Translations under genes and position numbers: made by a program
Assembly: GCA_026394095.1 (NCBI GenBank)
Contig: JAPKYY010000920.1
Location: 1-5,202 of the forward strand
Reading direction: 5' to 3'
Source of the DNA: Acidobacteriota bacterium
GTDB lineage: Bacteria > Acidobacteriota > Terriglobia > Bryobacterales > Bryobacteraceae
DNA length: 5,202 bases
In this document: piece after piece, positions 1-5,202 of the stretch
How positions within the stretch are numbered: position 1 is the stretch's first letter
Layout of the letters: each line of letters begins with the position of its first letter
The notes under the pieces: generated by a model
The model's database searches: none
What the model saw: only the letters and a program-made list of their open reading frames with translations
What the model was told of the DNA's origin: nothing

Positions 1-894
1 TGCGGCGACGGTGACATGGGCTTCTATCAATCCGCCCACGGCCACCACGTCGACATGGTTGATTTCGAAGAAACCAACCACAACCAGATGCAGATGGCCC
101 GCCACCTCGCATCCACTCTCCCCGGCAACCACACCGTCTCCAGTATCGACATCGACCGTGGCCTCCACGCCCTCGACAAACACTACTCCCTAACCATCGC
201 CTTCGGTCTCCTCTACCACCTGAAGAACCCCTTCCTCATCCTGGGCGATCTCGCCCTACGCTCCAGCTTCGCCGCCGTCAGCACCCGCATCATTGACGCC
301 AAAGTCCTCCCGGAACACCTCGCCGCCGCCTACCTCGTAGACCACCACGAACTCGGTGCCGACAACACCAACTTCTGGCTCTTCAACTCCAAAGGCTTCG
401 AGCGCCTCGCCAACCGCTGCGGCTGGCGCGTCCTTTCCCGCGTCCGCTTCGGCAACCCCAAAGCCGGCGACATGCACAACAAAGACGCCAGAGAAGCCCT
501 CCTACTCGCCAGCACTTACTCCGTCTTTGGTAACATCCGTCTAACTTACGGCATCAACCGTGTCGAGTTCGAAACCTACCGCTGGACACAAAACAAATTC
601 GGGATCCACCTCACACCCTCCACCGACACCCATCTCGAAATCCGCTATTACATCCCGGAAGACTGGCTCCCCACCCACACCCTCACAGCCACAAGCAACG
701 GCCAGCCTCTCCCCGTAGAACTCACCAAGGGCAAAGACGAATGCCGTGCCCGCATCCCCATCACCAAAGAAACAATAAATCTCGACATCACCTGCAACGC
801 AGCCGCCCAATCCACCTCAGACAAGCGTCCCCTCGGCATCGTCCTCAAACTCAACCCCGCCAATCCACCTCTCCGAACCACCTCCTCAAAATAA
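1..894 (+). CDS. Class I SAM-dependent methyltransferase with C-terminal extra domain (5' truncated)
   Basis: The reading frame is open from base 1 and ends at TAA 892-894, so the N-terminus lies outside the window; the ATG at 16 is internal to the fold, not the start. The first visible residues are CGDGD, which fits the glycine-rich SAM-binding motif I (usually GCGxG). The acidic end of strand 2 follows (VDMVDFE, codons 17-23), and GLLYHLKNP (codons 69-77) matches the motif IV/post-IV segment seen in Methyltransf_11/23 and CmoB-like enzymes (G-hydrophobic-LYH-x-x-x-P). From about codon 190 a separate, probably all-beta domain begins near ETYRWTQ and ends near DKRPLGIVL. I recall a similar W...D-x-R-x-LGI domain on methyltransferases encoded in surface-glycan loci. 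The substrate cannot be told from the sequence; a glycan, lipid or small molecule is possible. The gene converges on the minus-strand cluster. Leu is nearly always CTC. Confident of a methyltransferase; the C-terminal domain and role are inference. Confidence 0.8.
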   Translation, partial: CGDGDMGFYQSAHGHHVDMVDFEETNHNQMQMARHLASTLPGNHTVSSIDIDRGLHALDKHYSLTIAFGLLYHLKNPFLILGDLALRSSFAAVSTRIIDAKVLPEHLAAAYLVDHHELGADNTNFWLFNSKGFERLANRCGWRVLSRVRFGNPKAGDMHNKDAREALLLASTYSVFGNIRLTYGINRVEFETYRWTQNKFGIHLTPSTDTHLEIRYYIPEDWLPTHTLTATSNGQPLPVELTKGKDECRARIPITKETINLDITCNAAAQSTSDKRPLGIVLKLNPANPPLRTTSSK

Positions 895-934
895 AAACGT
901 GAGTTCTGCCCACAAACTATAAGGCAGAACTCAC
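888..934 (-). terminator. Rho-independent terminator of the minus-strand cluster
   Basis: A perfect 12-bp inverted repeat, GTGAGTTCTGCC (899-910) and GGCAGAACTCAC (923-934), encloses a 12-nt loop. Read on the minus strand, the stem is followed by G, TTTTT, A, TTTT (898 down to 888), a good U-tract. It starts 20 nt after the TAA of the small exported-protein gene (955-957), as expected for the end of that transcription unit. On the + strand the stem is followed by ACCGAATAAAG with no T-run, so it is a poor terminator for the methyltransferase, though that gene's stop codon (892-894) lies inside the minus-strand U-tract. Confidence 0.85.
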
Positions 935-954
935 ACCGAATAAAGACGACAACC

Positions 955-1281
955 TTACTCCACTTCTTTCGGTGCCGCCTTCTCCGCCAAACGCAATTCC
1001 TTGGCCACCAGTTCCCGGGCTTCGGCAGCTGCTCTTTTCGCCTGCATCGCCTTCGCCCGTTCATGATTAGCAGGTCCCTGCGCCATCGCAGGCCACTTGT
1101 TGGCTAGCGGGCTCTTCTCGGCCGCCTTGGCCAGACGATCCGCCTCCGCCTCGTGCTTCTGCGCTTTCAGCTCCAGTTCCACCGCACGAGTCTCGTGCTT
1201 CTTCGCCACACTGGCATGGTCCGCGGCAATCATTACGCCAGCCGCCAGGCTTACTAGAATCACAACAAGTATCTGTTTCAT
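955..1281 (-). CDS. Small exported Ala/Glu/Lys-rich helical protein, function unknown
   Basis: This is a 108-residue protein that I cannot assign to a named family. Residues 1-20 (MKQ, then a run of I, L, V and A) look like a Sec signal peptide, with possible cleavage near IAA-D at residues 20/21. The mature part is almost entirely predicted helix: a charged, Ala-rich helix at about 22-56, a break with SPLANKWPAMAQGP (57-70), and a second helix at about 72-103. This suggests a helical hairpin or coiled coil in the periplasm. There is no Cys, hence no lipobox. The ATG at 1281 was chosen because the signal peptide starts there and GGAG lies just upstream, although only 2 nt away; the in-frame GTG at 1308 would add nine residues ahead of the signal sequence. 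It follows the response regulator by 53 nt on the same strand and is closed by the terminator at 888-934. A regulated output of the two-component pair is possible but unproven. Confidence 0.75.
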   Translation of the reverse strand: MKQILVVILVSLAAGVMIAADHASVAKKHETRAVELELKAQKHEAEADRLAKAAEKSPLANKWPAMAQGPANHERAKAMQAKRAAAEARELVAKELRLAEKAAPKEVE

Positions 1282-1317
1282 GACTCCATTAAGCCGCAGA
1301 ACCCCCACTCTTCAACA

Positions 1318-1333
1318 TCCGTAAAATTACGGA
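1318..1333. promoter_or_regulatory. Perfect 7-2-7 inverted repeat, candidate response-regulator operator
   Basis: The sequence is TCCGTAA-AA-TTACGGA: two perfect 7-base arms around a 2-base spacer. It lies one base beyond the stop codon of the NarL/LuxR regulator and 36 bases upstream of the small exported-protein ATG. NarL-family regulators are known to bind heptamer pairs in 7-2-7 arrangement. The arms here do not match the E. coli NarL heptamer TACYYMT, so only the geometry fits. No U-tract follows on either strand, which argues against a terminator. Binding by the neighbouring regulator is inference. Confidence 0.4.
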
Positions 1334-1352
1334 CCTACTCTCCCCCGATCAA
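1324..1352 (-). promoter_or_regulatory. Weak sigma-70-like promoter candidate for the small exported-protein gene
   Basis: On the minus strand TTGATC (1352-1347, four of six matches to TTGACA) is followed after exactly 17 bases by TAATTT (1329-1324, three of six matches to TATAAT). The -10 element would sit inside the 7-2-7 inverted repeat and give a leader of roughly 35 nt to the ATG at 1281. The -35 would lie within the last codons of the response regulator. The match is weak and could be chance; its value is the position relative to the repeat. Confidence 0.2.
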
Positions 1353-1976
1353 CCCCAGCCGGATCGCATGCTGCACCAGTTGCGCTGTTGTTTTCACCCC
1401 CAGATCATCCATCATCTTGTATTTGTGCGTCTCCACCGTACGCGACGAAATATCAAGCAGCCCACCAATCTCCTTCGCCGATTTTCCCTCCGCCAGCAAC
1501 TGCAGCACCTCCCTCTGCCTCGGCGTCAATTCAATACTCTGCTTCACATGTCGCCGCGTCTCATCAAGCCATTCCTCCAGTGCCGGCCCCTTCAATTGGG
1601 GCGAGATAAATCGCTGCCCGCGCACCGCCTCCCTTATCGCCTGCACCAGTTCATCCGACGCAGCATGCTTCAGCACATAGCCCGCCGCCCCAGCCTCCAG
1701 CGCCCGTGTCAGGTAACTCATGTCCGTATGCATCGTCAGCAACACAACAGCGGCTTCCACCCCCTCCTCCCGCATCCTCCGCATCGCATCAATCCCGTTC
1801 AGCAGCGGCATCGAGATATCCGCCACCACAACATCCGGCTTCAACTCCTTGGCCTGCTGCACCAACTCCATCCCGTCACTAGCCGTGCCACAAAGTTCAA
1901 ACTCCGGCTCGAGCAATCCCCTCAGTCCATCCAGCACAATCCGGTGATCATCCGCTAGCAGAATCCGTCGCCGCAT
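1335..1976 (-). CDS. NarL/LuxR-family two-component response regulator
   Basis: This 213-residue cytoplasmic transcription regulator has the usual length for the NarL/FixJ family. The receiver domain spans about 1-120: the acidic pair is D9/D10, the phospho-acceptor is D53 (in VVADISMP), the switch Thr is T81, and the conserved Lys is K103 (in YVLKHA). A short linker leads to a LuxR-type helix-turn-helix at about 149-208, with LTPRQREVLQLLAEGKSAKEI and then SSRTVETHKYKM. All key phosphorylation residues are present, so it should be active. The ATG at 1976 is preferred: it gives a normal MRRRILLADD start, overlaps the kinase stop as TGATG, and has GGGAGG 7 nt upstream. The kinase just upstream is almost certainly its partner. 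Its targets cannot be read from the protein; the 7-2-7 repeat one base after its stop codon is a candidate site. Confidence 0.97.
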   Translation of the reverse strand: MRRRILLADDHRIVLDGLRGLLEPEFELCGTASDGMELVQQAKELKPDVVVADISMPLLNGIDAMRRMREEGVEAAVVLLTMHTDMSYLTRALEAGAAGYVLKHAASDELVQAIREAVRGQRFISPQLKGPALEEWLDETRRHVKQSIELTPRQREVLQLLAEGKSAKEIGGLLDISSRTVETHKYKMMDDLGVKTTAQLVQHAIRLGLIGGE

Positions 1977-3988
1977 CACACCGCCTCCCGCGACACAGGC
2001 CAATGCACAACAATTGCCGTACCCGCCCCCGGCTTCGAATCAATCTCCATCCGCCCTCCCAATAGCCTTGCTCTTTCCTCCATACTCGCCAGCCCCAGCC
2101 CTGCCCGCCAATTCCTATCCTTACGATCAAAGCCCCGTCCATCATCCCGAATCATCAAACACAACTCCGTCCCACGCGGCTCAATGCTCAGCCTCACATT
2201 CTCCGCCTTCGCATGCTTCTGGATATTCCTTAGTCCCTCTTGCACAATCCGGTAAATCCCCAACTGCACCTCCTTAGGCAAGCCCTCAAGTTCAGCTTCA
2301 ATCGATACCTCCACCGGCGCCCCACCCCGTTCAAAAAACGCCCGGCACTCCGATTCAATCCCGGCTGCCAAACCCAAATCATCGAGCACCCCGGGATGCA
2401 AACTCCGCGACAAGCCATGGATATCGTCAGACAACCTTGCCACCTGACGCTGAATCTCTCGCAGCCCCTCTTTCCATTCCTGCCCATCCCCTTCGGGCAA
2501 CTGAGCCAGCCGGCCCGCCTGTATGGCAATAGCTGCCATCCGTTGTGTCACATCATCGTGCAACTCTCTCGCAATCCGTCGCCGCTCATCTTCTTGTGCT
2601 GTCATCAACTTGCCCGCCAGCACCTCCAACTCCACCTTCGACACCGTCGTTTTGGCCAATGCTTCGGCCATCGCGTTAAACGATTCCGCCACCTGTCCAA
2701 TCTCATCCTTCGACCGCACCGGCAGCCGCTCACCAAACTGCCGCAACCCCAACCGCTTTGCCCCTTCTGCCAGCTCGAGCAACGGTCTCGTAATCGATCG
2801 CGCGATGAGTGTCCCCAGGCCCAGAAAGAGCACCGCAATCCAGCCCCCCATCCACATAATTCGGAACTGTAGCGCCCGCACCGCAGCAAATGCCTCCTCC
2901 ACTTCAATCTCCGCCACCACCGCCCAGTCCAGCCCCGCCACGCTCAGCGGTGCATGAGATCGCAACACTGCCACTCCGCGCAGATCCACTCCCGTCTCCG
3001 TTCCTGCCGCCGCCCTGCTGTTCCGCACCACCTCCGGTGCCACACGCAACTTCAGAATCGACGTCTCTTTGCCGCTATGCTGCCTCAGATCACTCCGCAA
3101 CAATTGATCAGGGCCCACGATGTAGGCTTGCCCCGTCCGTCCCAATCCACCTTCTTCCCACTTTCCATCCGCTGTCATCAGCCGGTTTACTTCTTTACTC
3201 GATACCTGAATCGCCAGAACCCCAATCTTTACTCCAGCCCTCCACACCGGGGCCGCCAGAAACGCTGCCGGTTCCGATTGGGACGGTCCATATCGTTCAA
3301 AATCCCGCACCACAAATTCTTCCGCTTCCTCAAGCAGCAGCGCCCTGCGATACACATCGGCCAGGCTGGAGCTCTTGTAAGGCATCTCCTTCAGCTTCGC
3401 CCCAAGGTCCACCTCTTTGAACACGCTGTAAAGCACCCGCCCCTCTGCTGCATCAATCAGAAAAATGTCATAGATGCCAAAGGCCTTCTGATACCGGTGC
3501 AAGGTCGGATGGTAGCGGGAATGTAGTTTCCCGTATCTTCCCTCAGCCTCAAGTAAGCGGTCCTTCTGTCCGTAGGGATGAGGATTCGCAGCAAGAAACA
3601 GATGTTGTAACCTGAGAGCCCGCCCATCTCTGGGCAGCCAATCCATCGGAGCCCCCGTCTGCTTGTAGTAACTGGCAAGCCCGCTAGCTTCCACCCCATC
3701 AAGACGCACATCGCGCAACTCACCCCAGGCCTCTTGAAATTCTTCCACCGCTTGCAAGACGCTTTCGTCATTCGACAGCGCCAGCACATGCGCTCCCAGA
3801 TCCCGAAAATAGCCTTCGATCTGATGTTTTCGCGACTGCCGGATCGCTGTTAGTCGGTCGAACGTGGTCTGCTGCAGCGCCGCTACTGCTCCGCTCGACG
3901 CCTCCCACAGCGTCGCGCCAATCGCCGCAAGTCCCAGTAGCAGGAAGATACCCTGCAGCTTGGTCTGAAAGCCCCAAAGCTTTGCCAT
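1976..3988 (-). CDS. Membrane sensor histidine kinase, dCache-HAMP-HisKA_3-HATPase (NarX/DegS type)
   Basis: This 670-residue inner-membrane kinase would sense a ligand outside the cytoplasm and phosphorylate the adjacent NarL-type regulator. Domain order: TM1 at about 12-29; a long periplasmic double-Cache sensor at about 33-365, with RQSRKHQIEGYF, YDIFLID and GRTGQAYIVGPD (283-294) resembling Cache sensors of this type; TM2 at about 377-396; HAMP at about 397-449; and HisKA_3 with RRRIARELHDD, where H477 is the phospho-acceptor (codon 2558-2560). The HATPase domain has the N-box QEGLRNIQKHA (N588), G1 DDGRGF (615-620) and G2 GLGLASMEERA (630-640). All catalytic motifs are intact. The ATG at 3988 is preferred over the in-frame ATG at 4018, because AGAGG lies 7 nt before 3988 and nothing similar precedes 4018; the 4018 start would also overlap Uma2. 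The sensed ligand is unknown; Cache domains often bind amino acids, carboxylates or similar small molecules. Confidence 0.95.
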   Translation of the reverse strand: MAKLWGFQTKLQGIFLLLGLAAIGATLWEASSGAVAALQQTTFDRLTAIRQSRKHQIEGYFRDLGAHVLALSNDESVLQAVEEFQEAWGELRDVRLDGVEASGLASYYKQTGAPMDWLPRDGRALRLQHLFLAANPHPYGQKDRLLEAEGRYGKLHSRYHPTLHRYQKAFGIYDIFLIDAAEGRVLYSVFKEVDLGAKLKEMPYKSSSLADVYRRALLLEEAEEFVVRDFERYGPSQSEPAAFLAAPVWRAGVKIGVLAIQVSSKEVNRLMTADGKWEEGGLGRTGQAYIVGPDQLLRSDLRQHSGKETSILKLRVAPEVVRNSRAAAGTETGVDLRGVAVLRSHAPLSVAGLDWAVVAEIEVEEAFAAVRALQFRIMWMGGWIAVLFLGLGTLIARSITRPLLELAEGAKRLGLRQFGERLPVRSKDEIGQVAESFNAMAEALAKTTVSKVELEVLAGKLMTAQEDERRRIARELHDDVTQRMAAIAIQAGRLAQLPEGDGQEWKEGLREIQRQVARLSDDIHGLSRSLHPGVLDDLGLAAGIESECRAFFERGGAPVEVSIEAELEGLPKEVQLGIYRIVQEGLRNIQKHAKAENVRLSIEPRGTELCLMIRDDGRGFDRKDRNWRAGLGLASMEERARLLGGRMEIDSKPGAGTAIVVHWPVSREAV
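1984..1989 (-). promoter_or_regulatory. Strong RBS of the response regulator inside the kinase gene
   Basis: GGGAGG on the minus strand lies within the last codons of the kinase, 7 nt before the regulator ATG at 1976. Together with the TGATG stop/start overlap (1978-1974) it indicates translational coupling and fixes the regulator start, against an in-frame TTG at 2003. Confidence 0.8.
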
Positions 3989-3995
3989 GGGTGAA

Positions 3996-4000
3996 CCTCT
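3996..4000 (-). promoter_or_regulatory. RBS of the histidine kinase overlapping the Uma2 stop codon
   Basis: AGAGG on the minus strand (4000-3996) overlaps the Uma2 stop TAG (4001-3999) and stands 7 nt before the kinase ATG at 3988. It decides the kinase start and suggests that Uma2 and the kinase are translated from one message, since ribosomes finishing Uma2 end on the kinase RBS. Confidence 0.7.
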
Positions 4001-4571
4001 ACCACTCCACCGCCTCATAAATTGTCGCTACACTCAACTTCGCTCCCACGCTCTCCAGAACGATCTCGTCCTCTTCATGAAACACATGCTTCACTCGCCA
4101 GGTCTCCGCCGATGACCCGCGATAAAAGTGCTCAACCAATTTCTCCGACTGGCTCACCAACACAAGTTCCCTCAGCGATTCAAACGTTGTGTAATATTCA
4201 AACTTCTTGCTTCGGTCAATTGCCTCGGTACTGGGCGAAAGCACTTCAAACACAACCACTGGGTCATTCAGCGCCTGAACCGCCCCGCCTTCATAATTCG
4301 CCTCTTTGCAACTGACAACAACGCCCGCAAATACATAGCGCTGGGCTTCCTTCGCACGAATCAACTGATCTCCCCCTACTGGTTTACAGTCAGATTTCCG
4401 CAATTGCTGCCAGAGATTGCTCAGGATACTTGCGCTGATAAGGTTGTGCGCTCGGATTGCGCCTGACATGGCCACGATCTCGCCATCCCAAAACTCATAG
4501 CGCACATCAGGTTTTTCGAGCAGATCCAGGTACTGCCTTGCGCTCATCAACGGATTGGGTTGCGTTGCCAT
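3999..4571 (-). CDS. Uma2-family (DUF820) PD-(D/E)xK-fold protein with degenerate active site
   Basis: This is a 190-residue protein of normal Uma2 length from the ATG at 4571. Uma2 proteins adopt a restriction-endonuclease-like fold and are annotated as putative endonucleases; their cell role is poorly known. Family marks are YEFWDGEIVAMSG (25-37), the AHNLIS helix (41-46), DPVVVFEVLSPSTEAIDR (103-120, with the conserved E109), KKFEYY (122-127) and ELVLVSQ (135-141). The family usually has YPDVxVxC before this block, where the Asp is a metal ligand. Here residues 80-88 read VFAGVVVSC, so Pro-Asp is replaced by Ala-Gly, which suggests a catalytically inactive copy. An in-frame ATG at 4583 would add MVSE and has GGTGAG close by, so the start could be there; a still longer start at 4640 looks unlikely. 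It is the first gene of the minus-strand cluster, ending 10 nt before the kinase start. A link to kinase function is not evident. Confidence 0.9.
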   Translation of the reverse strand: MATQPNPLMSARQYLDLLEKPDVRYEFWDGEIVAMSGAIRAHNLISASILSNLWQQLRKSDCKPVGGDQLIRAKEAQRYVFAGVVVSCKEANYEGGAVQALNDPVVVFEVLSPSTEAIDRSKKFEYYTTFESLRELVLVSQSEKLVEHFYRGSSAETWRVKHVFHEEDEIVLESVGAKLSVATIYEAVEW

Positions 4572-4700
4572 TTCACTTACCATTCTCACCCACCCCAAAT
4601 TTGCGTTCACAACAATTTTCAAAAAAACTTCTCCAACCAAATCAACAACTTCGCCCCAAATTGCACCAGAAACCGAACACCCCCACAGCTACTCTGTCCA

Positions 4701-4716
4701 CGGGAGCCCACTCCCG
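4701..4716 (+). other. Small inverted repeat in the leader of the last gene
   Basis: CGGGAG (4701-4706) and CTCCCG (4711-4716) form a perfect GC-rich 6-bp stem with a 4-base loop (CCCA), 12 nt upstream of the GAAAGGA ribosome-binding site of the gene starting at 4745. It could be a 5' leader hairpin or simply chance. The rest of the 173-nt divergent region (4572-4744) shows no convincing promoter, and it is extremely poor in G on the + strand. Confidence 0.25.
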
Positions 4717-4744
4717 CTAACAGCAATTGAAAGGACTAACCACA

Positions 4745-5202
4745 ATGGCTTCAGCCGCCCAAACCCTCGCCAACCAATCCAACGCAAAACACTCTACCGG
4801 ACCCAGAACCGAATCCGGCAAACAGAAATCTTCAACCAACTCCGTCCGTCACGGTCTCCACTCCACCAGCGAAAAACTCTTCGCCTCCAGCCCCGAAGAG
4901 CGCGAGCAATACGAACAACTCAAAGCAAAGCTCAAAGCGGAAACCCTCCCCCGCGGCACTGCCGAAGAGCTCCTCTTCGACCAGTACGCCTACGCGAGCT
5001 TCCAGGCCCTCCGCGCACAGCGCTTCGAAACCGAAGCGCAAGACCGCTGGCTCGAAGACCCCGACAACCAGCAACGCTTCGCCCAAATGGAACGGGCCGT
5101 CAAACTCGGTGCCCTCTTTGAGCGCCGCGCGGCCAAAGCCTTCAAACAACTCCAGGAACTCCAGCTCCACCGTCTAGCCGGCGTCGAAGTCCTCGCCGAA
5201 CT
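4745..5202 (+). CDS. Uncharacterised protein with N-terminal STGPRT...NSVRHGL motif (3' truncated)
   Basis: The frame is open from ATG 4745 to the window end (152 complete codons), so the gene runs on beyond 5202. GAAAGGA (4729-4735) sits 9 nt before the ATG and supports this start. The N-terminus is polar and probably disordered. It contains STGPRTESGK (17-26) and NSVRHGL (32-38), a motif I recognise from many uncharacterised proteins of Acidobacteriota and Planctomycetota (pattern STGPRTxEGKxxSSxNAxxHGL). After it comes a long charged, probably helical region (about 48-150) with many Glu, Gln, Lys and Arg, including RAQRFETEAQDRW and RRAAKAFKQLQELQLHR. No catalytic motif, signal peptide or membrane segment is seen. 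Codon choice is extreme: essentially every Leu is CTC, with no CTG, which supports real coding in this frame in the style of the other + gene. Function unknown; the basic motif might bind nucleic acid, which is only a guess. Confidence 0.8.
   Translation, partial: MASAAQTLANQSNAKHSTGPRTESGKQKSSTNSVRHGLHSTSEKLFASSPEEREQYEQLKAKLKAETLPRGTAEELLFDQYAYASFQALRAQRFETEAQDRWLEDPDNQQRFAQMERAVKLGALFERRAAKAFKQLQELQLHRLAGVEVLAE

Noticed and set aside
648..1064. Minus-strand open frame (138 codons) across the methyltransferase end and terminator
   Set aside because: It runs through a strong minus-strand terminator and overlaps two better-supported genes in other frames.
1318..1333. Inverted repeat as an intrinsic terminator of the response regulator
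   Set aside because: A hairpin would have at most about 6 bp and is AT-rich at the top, and no T-run follows on either strand. An operator reading fits better.
1368..1958. Long + strand open frame (196 codons) opposite the response regulator
   Set aside because: It lies fully antisense to a gene with intact receiver and LuxR motifs, and its His/Arg/Pro/Gln-rich translation is what a G-ending minus-strand gene gives in reverse.
2240..2872. Long + strand open frame (210 codons) opposite the histidine kinase
   Set aside because: It is antisense to the HAMP/HisKA_3/HATPase region, its composition is low-complexity and no recognisable domain is present.
2954..3526. + strand open frame (190 codons) opposite the Cache domain
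   Set aside because: It is antisense to well-supported sensor-domain coding; translation rich in His, Arg, Pro and Ser with no domain.
3989..4018. Upstream ATG (4018) as kinase start
   Set aside because: No ribosome-binding site precedes it, it would overlap Uma2 by 20 bases, and it adds an Arg/Gly-rich tail ahead of a normal kinase N-terminus.
4555..5121. + strand open frame (188 codons) crossing the Uma2 start and the last gene
   Set aside because: It spans two real genes and the intergenic region in another frame. The frame from 4745 has a ribosome-binding site, consistent codon use and a recognised motif.
4832..5170. Minus-strand open frame (112 codons) opposite the last gene
   Set aside because: Its Glu/Phe/Gly/Val-rich translation is the mirror of CTC/GAA/GCC codons of the + strand gene; no start signal or domain.
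1..5202. tRNA, rRNA, CRISPR, insertion sequence or riboswitch
   Set aside because: No cloverleaf-like segments, spaced direct repeats, transposase motifs or terminal inverted repeats were found by reading both strands.

Overview
The window looks like a chromosomal stretch of a GC-rich soil-type bacterium. The style of the proteins points to Acidobacteriota (Bryobacter/Solibacter-like): a NarL-type two-component pair with a Cache sensor, an Uma2-family protein, a small Ala/Glu/Lys-rich exported protein, and an uncharacterised protein with an N-terminal STGPRT...NSVRHGL motif. This taxonomic call is inference from protein style only.

Layout. (1) 1-894, + strand: the 3' part of a SAM-dependent methyltransferase, truncated by the window start, with a C-terminal extra domain. 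(2) 888-934: a strong intrinsic terminator facing the minus-strand genes; its U-tract overlaps the end of the methyltransferase, so the two transcription units converge here. (3) 4571 down to 955, minus strand: a tightly packed cluster, in transcription order an Uma2/DUF820 protein, a membrane sensor histidine kinase (TM-dCache-TM-HAMP-HisKA_3-HATPase), a NarL/LuxR response regulator, and a small signal-peptide protein. Kinase and regulator overlap as TGATG, the kinase RBS lies on the Uma2 stop codon, and the small gene follows after 53 nt that contain a perfect 7-2-7 inverted repeat. (4) 4572-4744: a divergent, very G-poor intergenic region. (5) 4745 to the window end, + strand: the 5' part of an uncharacterised gene.

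How the genes may work together. The kinase would sense a small ligand outside the inner membrane and pass phosphate to the NarL-type regulator. The 16-bp inverted repeat just upstream of the small exported protein gene has the geometry NarL-family regulators use, so that protein is a candidate regulated output of the pair (inference). The Uma2 protein at the head of the operon lacks the expected PD motif at its nuclease site and may be inactive.

The whole + strand is rich in C and poor in G, in genes of both orientations and between genes. Genes on the two strands therefore use different synonymous codons (CTC versus CTG for Leu).

No RNA gene, insertion sequence, CRISPR array or phage module was seen. 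No unambiguous new multi-gene system is evident; the most novel items are the operator/exported-protein arrangement, the degenerate Uma2 site and the strand skew.
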